DNA of 64,000 bases from Leucosporidium creatinivorum (taxonomy: Eukaryota; Basidiomycota; Microbotryomycetes; Leucosporidiales; Leucosporidiaceae): the NCBI GenBank assembly GCA_001600635.1, contig BCKL01000036.1:12926-76925 (forward strand), written 5' to 3'. The position numbers were made by a program, and so were the translations under genes. Every line of letters begins with the position of its first letter. Position 1 is the first letter of the stretch. Positions 57,111-64,000 of this stretch are shown here, one piece after another. The notes under the pieces were generated by a model that had not been told where the DNA came from, did not search any database, and saw only the letters and a program-made list of their open reading frames with translations.

Positions 57111-58990
57111 TGGTCAAGACTAGTACTCGCTCAGGAGCACCTAGGACGCTACAGTACAAGCTCGCTCCTACTCTCCTACACCATCTCTTCAGCCCTCGAC
57201 AAGTCCCCGACTTGAGGAGCCCTCCAAAAGGCAGGAACAGCAGGCTCATTCCACTGCTTTCCAGACGGGTCTCGCCCTCTTCCTCGGCACTCAGCTCGCC
57301 TTGCTCACCTACAGCAGCAGCAGCTCATCATGCCCAACCAAACGGTCATCACCTACCGCCCACCCTCCTACAACCCTCTCCCTGAGAGCCAGCAGCTCAA
57401 GGGACCGACCAACTGGACGCCTTGGGCGCCAGATCAAATCAATTGCCGGCCCCGCGCTTGGTACCCTCTTCACCAGCAACGCTCACCCAGGCACCAACGA
57501 CAAGGACGCGGACCGCAAGATCTGGAACATGCGCCAGGAGCACCTCTGCACGTTCATCACCAGCTCCTTCGCCGAAGGAGTCGAGACAGTCATCCCCGAG
57601 GCGGCCAACACGGTCAAGCAGATCTGGGACGCTCTCAACCTTGCCTACAACCCTCTTTTGGCCTCTTTGCTCAAAGCCCTCACAACCAAGCTCCTCAAGA
57701 TGGACCTTGGTGAGTTGCCAAGCGTTTGCCGAGTGTCGAGGACGTCAACGCCTTCACGCACAAGTTTAAGTCAACCTTCGAGCTCACCAAGACAAAGAGA
57801 CTTGCCCTTAACAACTTCGTCTTCATCCTCGCCGTGCATGGCCTCACCCCTTTGCTCGCCAACACGACCGAGATCTTCCTCTCCACAGAGTTGACCGTCA
57901 CCAACACATCATCACCTTCCCCGCCCTCGCGGACCTCTTCTCTGCAATCAGGGAGGCGGTCATCAAGACGAGCAAACGCGACAACGTCGGATTGTCCTCG
58001 GCCCTTGCCCCCAACAAGTCCAAGTCACGCTAGGGCAAGTCTGAGTGTGGCCCCCCTCCCAAACCGTGCCCCGCTTGCAAGCAGATCCACTGGCTCAACG
58101 ACTGCAACCACCCCAACAAGGAGAAGAAGATCCTTGAAGAAGCTTGAGAGCTCAGGATGTGTCCGCGGCCTGAAGCTCGATGATACTTCTGATAGCCTCA
58201 AAGCAGTAATAAATTGTGATGTCTGTGTTGAAGGGAAAGCTACACAGTTACCCTTCCCCGCAAACAAGAAGACAGCAAGTGAGCTTCTAGCCCTTGTTCA
58301 CTCCGACCTCCTCAACATCAACAAGCTCTCGCACGGCGGAGCTCGCTACGTCATCACTTTTGTCAACAACCACTCATGCCTACTGCATATTTAGCTCCTC
58401 AAGAGGAAGAGCAACGCCTTTGCGGCCTTCAAGCAGTTCATCAAGGCGACCAAGCGCGCAACTGGCAAGAAGCTCAAGCGTCTGAGGACCGACAATGGCG
58501 GCGAGTCCATGTCCCACGAGTTTAAGAAGTACCTTGAAGAGCGCGGCATCGTCCAAGAGCTCACCGTCCCCTGCACGCCTCGCTTGAACAGTTGCACTGA
58601 GAGGATCCACCGCACCGTCATTGAGGTGACCAGGGCCAACCTCTTCCAGAGCTGACTGGACGTCAAGAGGTGGGTAGAGGCTCTTATGCACGCCGTCTAC
58701 CCCTACAGCCAACTCGGACACGCCTCACTCCACGGAGACGTCACACTTTGCCGCTGGACCGGCAAGCCCATCTTGATCGGCCACCTTTGCGCCTTTGGAT
58801 CTGAGATGTTTGGCGTCATCCTCTGAGGAGCTCCGGCACTAGCTCAATGAGAACGAGGTCTCCCATCCTTGTTGGCCACAGCCTCACCAAGTTACACTAC
58901 AAGGTCAACGCTCTCTCCGCCCAAGCAAGGGCAAGGGCATCATCTGAGCCTGCAGCATCTACTTCCGGGAGCACTGCTTTCCAATGACGC
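57111..58990 (+). mobile_element. Ty1/copia remains, copy 5 (leader, gag, zinc knuckle, integrase)
   Basis: A leader follows LTR-A. Then come gag with an ATG near 57330, a zinc knuckle region and integrase, similar to copy 2 but missing the protease part and the whole reverse transcriptase. It is heavily broken (more than ten lesions) and clearly older than copies 1 and 2. Confidence 0.82.
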
Positions 58991-59778
58991 TGGACAGTGT
59001 TCAAAGTGATGGGGATCTCTTGAGATTGTGACAGCCGTCCGTGTGTCCTTCTCCTCAAGCTTACAGCCAGGCCAATCAGCATGCCACTGACCGCTCCTTG
59101 CGCCACAAACAACTCTGATGAAGAACACACCAGCAGCAAGAGCAAGACTCCCTGTCTCCCTCTTCTTGTTCACCGGTGCCAGGACCGCACTGGACCAGTC
59201 ATGAGCTGCCATTGGCGCTGCTCGGCGAGGGGCAAGATGGGGTCTTAAGGGCCTCTGGCGATGAAGCAATGTACAACTGTTGTGCACACGGCACGTTCAA
59301 AGAAATATCTTGACGGTGGACAACCTTTGTATCAGGGAGACTTGATCATTGCAGCGGTAAGGCGGTCGGCCGCGTCCCAGGATGACGCAATCCATTCGAC
59401 AGCTTGCTCTGTTCTTTTGTGATGGCCGTGTCAAGTGCAAGCCAACGCAGGGTCAGGAGCAAAACAAGGAGGAAGAGTAGGAAGAGCCAAAGAAGCGCGC
59501 AGTGCTTTTCTCAGACACGGCAAAGTGGCAAAGATTGGCAGGGAGCGCGCAGTTGGGCAAAGGAGGTTTGAGCACACAGAGGAAGTCATACAGATACAGA
59601 GAGCACGGGTCTTTGCTGAGTAAAGCTGGACAAGCAACGGAGCAACTCTCATGACCAAAGAGTGAAAGCCGAGAAAAACCGAGCGCCGAGAAGTTCAAGT
59701 CTGACTGATCCTGCTTTCTCCCTTGCTCATGTGTGTCCTTCAAGTCCTGAGACTAATCTTTGTTCAGCTCATGACCCC
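58991..59778. other. Right border of the transposon cluster, no gene seen
   Basis: Similarity to copia fades near 58990. No coding sequence was recognised up to the homologous stop of the next gene. Confidence 0.45.
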
Positions 59779-60812
59779 CTACGCAGCCCACCTCTCCCTC
59801 AGCTCCCTCTCTGTGACACCCGAGCGCCGAGCCTGCCGCGCCGTCAAGGAGGGGATGTGGGCTAAGCTGTGCTGCTCATGCTGCAACCCGAAATGCTCGA
59901 GCAGGCCCCCCAAATGCTCCTGTTGACCGTCCAGATGACGCTGGTGGCCTCCTTACACCTTCTGCAAAAGAGCGAAGGTCGTTCGGCGAAGTCAGCTTCG
60001 GCGAAGAGAGGGGTGAGAGTGTAGGAGTGCAACATCACCTGTTTAAAACGGCGAGCGTAGAGCAGAACCTTTGAGGCAGAGGTCCAGAGTCAGCTCAGCA
60101 AGCTACATTGGTGCTCAGCTCAAAACTGACCAATCCTCGAGTCGACGCCGAGCTCGATTTCCAATCGCGAAGGCCGACCCAGAGCAGGATGATAAACTCG
60201 TTGGGAGAGCTCCCTCCATGCAGCACCCATTGCACTGCTTCATGAATGTAGTGATGCATAGCAGCGGCTGTGGAGAAGCAAGAACCAGATCAACCGCGAG
60301 CTCGGCGGCGAGAAGGAGCTGAATTGCGAGCGAGAGACGACGCACCAACCTCGGGATCGAACATGAGCTGTCATAGGACAAACGTTTAGCCTTTGACACT
60401 GATCCTCCCCTCTTAGCGCAAGCCTACTCACCCTCAGAAACGCGATAGAATTGTTTCTCCACCCTGCGGCGACGTCGGCCTCGTGACCCTCATAAATCCT
60501 CAAGAACCGGGAATCGACCATCTTCTGTCTGTGCGCCATGCCGTCTCCGTCTACATCATCACCGCTCCACAGCGCACGCCTTCCTTGGTCGCGCCGAAGG
60601 ACCTGCTGGCACCAATCGTTGGCGGGGATCGCCGGGACTGGGAGGATAGGGTCCTGACTCCCACCGGTTACAAAGCAGTGCACCACCTCTGTGCTCACCG
60701 CGATGTTCCGGCGGCCTGTAGCCATGGTGAGACGTCCTGGTGGAATCGCAGTGCGCTCGTCGGCGGTCTTCAGACCTGCCCAGTCGGCGGTTTGCTCCTC
60801 GGTGATGGGCAT
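59779..60812 (-). pseudogene. Second copy of the unrecognised 254-aa gene, cut by a nonsense codon
   Basis: Exons 60812-60432, 60367-60346, 60267-60131, 60068-60039 and 59961-59779 mirror the gene at 10176-11221. The three middle exons have identical lengths. It starts MPITEEQTADWAG and keeps WVGLRDWK and SLAHIPSLTARQARRSGV. In the last exon the third codon, CAA (Gln) in the intact copy, is TAA (59955-59953); a single C-to-T change would do this. No phase-compatible alternative acceptor skips it. Translation would stop after 192 residues, losing about 60. Otherwise the exon is open to its normal stop, so the nonsense change may be recent, or a base-calling error. Confidence 0.8.
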
Positions 60813-61735
60813 GGCGTGGCAGTGAAGCGATGAATGGGGAGATGTAGAGGTGAAAGGCAGGAGAGCGAGAGAGAGAGAGGCGGAGTAGGAAGGGAGCCAG
60901 GGCGCCGACACTTCGCTCCGAGCTCTCGGCTATGGGTTGATACTGAGAAGGGCTATAGACTGCTGTACAGCATCTCAATCTTGGCGCACCGCTCTGTAGA
61001 GCTGCGGCGGTGTGATCGATGTGTGGGGTGGGCAGACGAGGCTACAGACGAGCGCGAACCCTCCCAAAGCTCACGAGGCCGAAGCCATCGCCGAGTAGCA
61101 GCTGTAGCGTCATTGGCGTGTCTAGAGAACCTCGTGAGCTAATGGGGCAGATTCAAGCTGATACAGCTCTTTTACTCAAACATGCGAAGCCCTCGCAGTG
61201 AAATTCTTTCTTTGGCGTCTGCAGGAGAGCTTTTCGGCGTTCGTGAGGTCAAAATAAGTGCGCCGAAACTCGAGCTCGGCGCCTATAACTTCGCCGAAAC
61301 AGAGCTCCTCTCCTCAGCGCCGAGCTCGAGCTTGGACCACATTCTGCTGTTAAGGCTGCTGCAGCGCGAACATGGGCTCGGAACGCTCCCGCTCGAGTTC
61401 CAGCTTGCTCGGGCAGCTCTTCTGCACCTCGCCACCAAGCATCAAGTCGTCGGGCGGGGCTCGGACCTCATCGCCGAGCTCGGAGACTCTTACGGACCAC
61501 CATCGACTGCGATACGTTTGTAGCTCTCGGCGAAGCCTCGGTCCACGGAGTTGCAGCCAGAAGTTTCTGAAAAAGTCTCGAGAGCTCGCCTGCTTAAGTG
61601 AAAGAGCTGTACTTTGACCCTTTCTACACCTGGAAAGGCTCCACTCCAGCCTATCTCGGTTCGTTACCGAAGTTCGGGCTCGCACAGTCGAGGACCTTTC
61701 AGCGCGACCGCCACTACATAGCACTCGCTTCCTAT
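60813..61735. other. Intergenic stretch between two minus-strand genes
   Basis: It holds the promoter of the preceding gene copy and the terminator of COG5. No coding sequence was recognised. Confidence 0.5.
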
Positions 61736-63957
61736 TCACTCCTCCTCCCTATTTAGACCCCGCTTACTCCTATCCAACACTTCCTTCAACACCCTCACTA
61801 ACTCGTTTCCCTCGGCCTCCTCCGCTTTGCCTTCCTCCCACTTGCGCACGACCCCTTCTACCACCTTGATCCTCTCCTTCTCCCCATGCTCATTGAGCCA
61901 CCGCACATACTCTGCTTCTGACCAGCCATGGACTTGATGTGGCAGAGGAAGGGCGGAGCGGGAAAGGATGTGATGGAGGAGGATGAGGGCGGGGACGTCG
62001 GTGGTTTGTGCGGGAGATGAGAGAGCGGAGTCTTCGAGGAAGAGGAGGGGGCGGAAGGCTGTGGAGTGGTCACAACAAGGTCAGCATGCGAAGCGAGACA
62101 AGAAACGCCGCCCGTCTAGCTCACCTCGCAAAGCCTTAAACTGATCGCCCATGCTTGCCAGGCTCAGACCATGGCTGGAGAGGTATTGCGAGACGGCAAA
62201 CTCGAGCGAAGTCGTGTCTGATGTGAGCTTGAGTTTGCCAGACTCGCCGAGCTGCTTGACGATCGAGGCGTGGAGGATGAAGGTCTGCACGGTGAACCGA
62301 GCGAGGTCGAGGGCCCTGTATTCCGACAATAGAGGATCAGCGAGGGCGCAGCACGAAAGAACACACACAACTCACCACTCCTTGGCCAGATCGCCAACCC
62401 TGTAAGCGCCGAGGATCTCTTCCCGCACGAGCGTCAACTTCTCCGTCAAGTCGACCATGTAGCTACTTGCTCCTCCCCCTCCTCCCGCGCCTGCACCGTT
62501 GACGTCGAGGTTCTTGGAGTAGTCGACGCGGTGCATGCGAGCGATGATGGACGAAAAGTCGCGCCGAATGGCCATGATGAGGGGATTTGAGATGGTGGTG
62601 TAGGCGGAGCGGGTGTTCTAGGTGACCGAAGGAGACGGTCAGCTATCTGTCCTGCGCCGAGGTGACGAAGAGACAGTCAGTCACATCGACGCAAGGCCTC
62701 AGCGCCGTCTTGACGCTTTCCGAGTGCTCGGGCAGAGCTCGGTTCAGCGGCGACCAGAGGTGATACAGCGAGCTGGCGAGATCAGCGTTCGAGTGCTGCG
62801 AAGGTGTGGCAAGCGGGCCAAGCAGCGAAGTTGCCGAGTGATCCTGTGCGATCTAGCGAGCGAGCGGAAGGGAGCGACTGGTCAGCTGGCTCACTCGGCA
62901 CAATGAAGCAAAGGGAGCAGACGAGACTCACCATAGCTTCCGCCTTCTGCACATAGAGCTCGACTGCCCTGCTCGCGCCCTTGGCGATAGCCTTGACGAG
63001 CAGAGGATCGAACCTCGCGGCGTCCAACTCGTTGACGATGGCCCTCGAGACGGAGAGGCCCTCGTTGGCGGTAGGTACGGTCGGTGGTCGGGAGGAGAAG
63101 GAAGCGGAGAGAGAGGAGGAGATGGAGAAGGACGAAGTGACGGCTTCGGTGAGGCGGTTCGTTGAACGGGTGAGGTAGAGGGTCTCGAAGGGTTGGATGG
63201 AGCGGAGGATGAGGACCGTTTCGGGGCTATGGGAGGGTGACGTCGATGGCAAAAGTGAGGACAATGTGAGATGTGCGAGCGGGTTGGAGAAAGGGTCAGG
63301 AAGGGAGACATCAGCGAGAGCGCAGAGATTAACGAGCGAGCGAGCGAGCTACTCACCTCTGCTGCACCTGAGTATAGACGGTATCGGTATGCACCGCGAT
63401 CTTAGAGAAGAACTCATGGAAGAGCCTCATCAGGCGAGGATATCCGGTGCTCAGTGTCGTCTGAATGAAAGCGGAGGCTGCGAGGAAGCAAGGGTCAGCG
63501 AGCTGTTCTCTCTCCTGTACTCAAGCGCGACGTACAGCGAGCAGCCTCCTTCGTCTGGGTCTCGAACGATTGCGAGAGCGTCGTCCAGAACATGAGGCTC
63601 GGCTTGTCGTCGAGGACCTGCGAAGGGCGCGGGAGTCAGCGTCGGACCTTGTACCGGTAGGAGCAAAGAAACCCACCGACATGGCCTCGTCGAGGAAGCT
63701 CGCCTGGGTGTTCTGGTCCCGCTTGAGCTTGAGCACCTTCTCGAGAGTGTAGACCTGCGAGCGATATGGCGGTCAGCTCGGAGCCGCAGCTACATGTAAA
63801 AGAGAGCGAACCTTGATACAGATGGAGCCCATGTCGGCGATCAGGCTCTCTAACCTGGCCCATAGTACTGCAGCCCATTGCGGCATCGTTGCTGTTGTTG
63901 GCTCATTGCGCGTGCGAGATTTGTAGACGAACGCCGAAGCGGCTGAGGTGGCCGAGT
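61736..63957 (-). CDS. COG5: Conserved oligomeric Golgi complex subunit 5, C-terminal part
   Basis: Nine exons are visible (63957-63812, 63754-63677, 63617-63536, 63477-63357, 63226-62932, 62852-62685, 62617-62376, 62315-62125, 62058-61736), about 548 aa. The gene continues upstream beyond the window; 63958-64000 is intron. Matching blocks include WAAVLWARLESLIADMGSIC, VLDDKPSLMFWTTLSQSFET, YPRLMRLFHEFFSKIA, ALDLARFTVQTFILHASIVK and AFRPLLFLEDSALSS, in the order found in COG5 proteins. COG5 belongs to the lobe B part of the COG tethering complex, which recycles glycosylation enzymes within the Golgi. All junctions keep phase and end at a TGA. Length is consistent with an 800-900 aa protein. 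Confidence 0.9.
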
Positions 63958-64000
63958 CTGCATAAGAGTGAGGAGAGGTCAGCCTGCTGACGTCCGAAAG

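Noticed and set aside
1-64000. tRNA, rRNA, CRISPR arrays, bacterial operons
   Set aside because: None were recognised. The intron-rich genes show eukaryotic DNA; a tRNA scan could not be run by eye with certainty.

Overview
This window is nuclear DNA from a basidiomycete fungus, most likely a Pucciniomycotina yeast of the Microbotryomycetes (Rhodotorula/Sporobolomyces/Leucosporidium type). The basis is G+C-rich, tightly packed genes on both strands, many introns of about 50-100 nt with a recurring CTGAC branch-site motif before the acceptor, several micro-exons of 20-30 nt, and a DUF6534-type membrane protein, a family typical of basidiomycetes. Gene models were spliced by eye from GT/GC...AG signals and reading phase; no transcript evidence was available.

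Layout. 0.3-14.3 kb is ordinary gene space: a DUF6534-type membrane protein, a WW-domain protein with a His/Gly tail, an ER FKBP prolyl isomerase, a large disordered protein with an Hsp20-like domain, a gene-poor 2.9 kb stretch, an unrecognised 254-aa protein (copy 1 of a pair), peroxin PEX13 and a 124-aa unknown. 14.55-18.1 kb holds a GPI-anchored Cys-rich protein and a Clp1-like protein, and most of it forms the left arm of a 3.3 kb inverted duplication. 18.1-38.8 kb holds a PAQR/HlyIII receptor with a long N-terminal extension, a His-rich allergen-like protein, a MYND zinc-finger protein, TAF12, a secreted GPI protein, a Vip1-type RRM protein, the proteasome chaperone Nas2/PSMD9, and two tandem Ypk-type AGC kinases with intact catalytic motifs.

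39.2-59 kb is a transposon graveyard: broken Ty1/copia elements with two LTR families, one Ty3/gypsy scrap, and three 5'-truncated LINE copies, two of which interrupt copia sequence or an LTR. Embedded in it (41.57-44.84 kb) is the right arm of the inverted duplication. It carries a decayed copy of the secreted-protein gene, a Clp1-like copy with an altered C-terminus, and the last codons of the PAQR gene. Beyond the graveyard lie copy 2 of the unknown 254-aa gene, in the opposite orientation and ended by a nonsense codon (59.8-60.8 kb), and the C-terminal part of the Golgi tether subunit COG5, which runs off the right edge.

The host genes do not form one pathway; they are a mix of housekeeping, signalling and surface functions. 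The notable system-level feature is structural. Two nested inverted gene duplications flank a 23-50 kb block at the edge of a repeat cluster. The right-hand members show C-to-T/G-to-A decay weighted to CpG, like the RIP-type hypermutation reported in Pucciniomycotina. Ambiguous bases in the two arms sit at exactly reciprocal positions.
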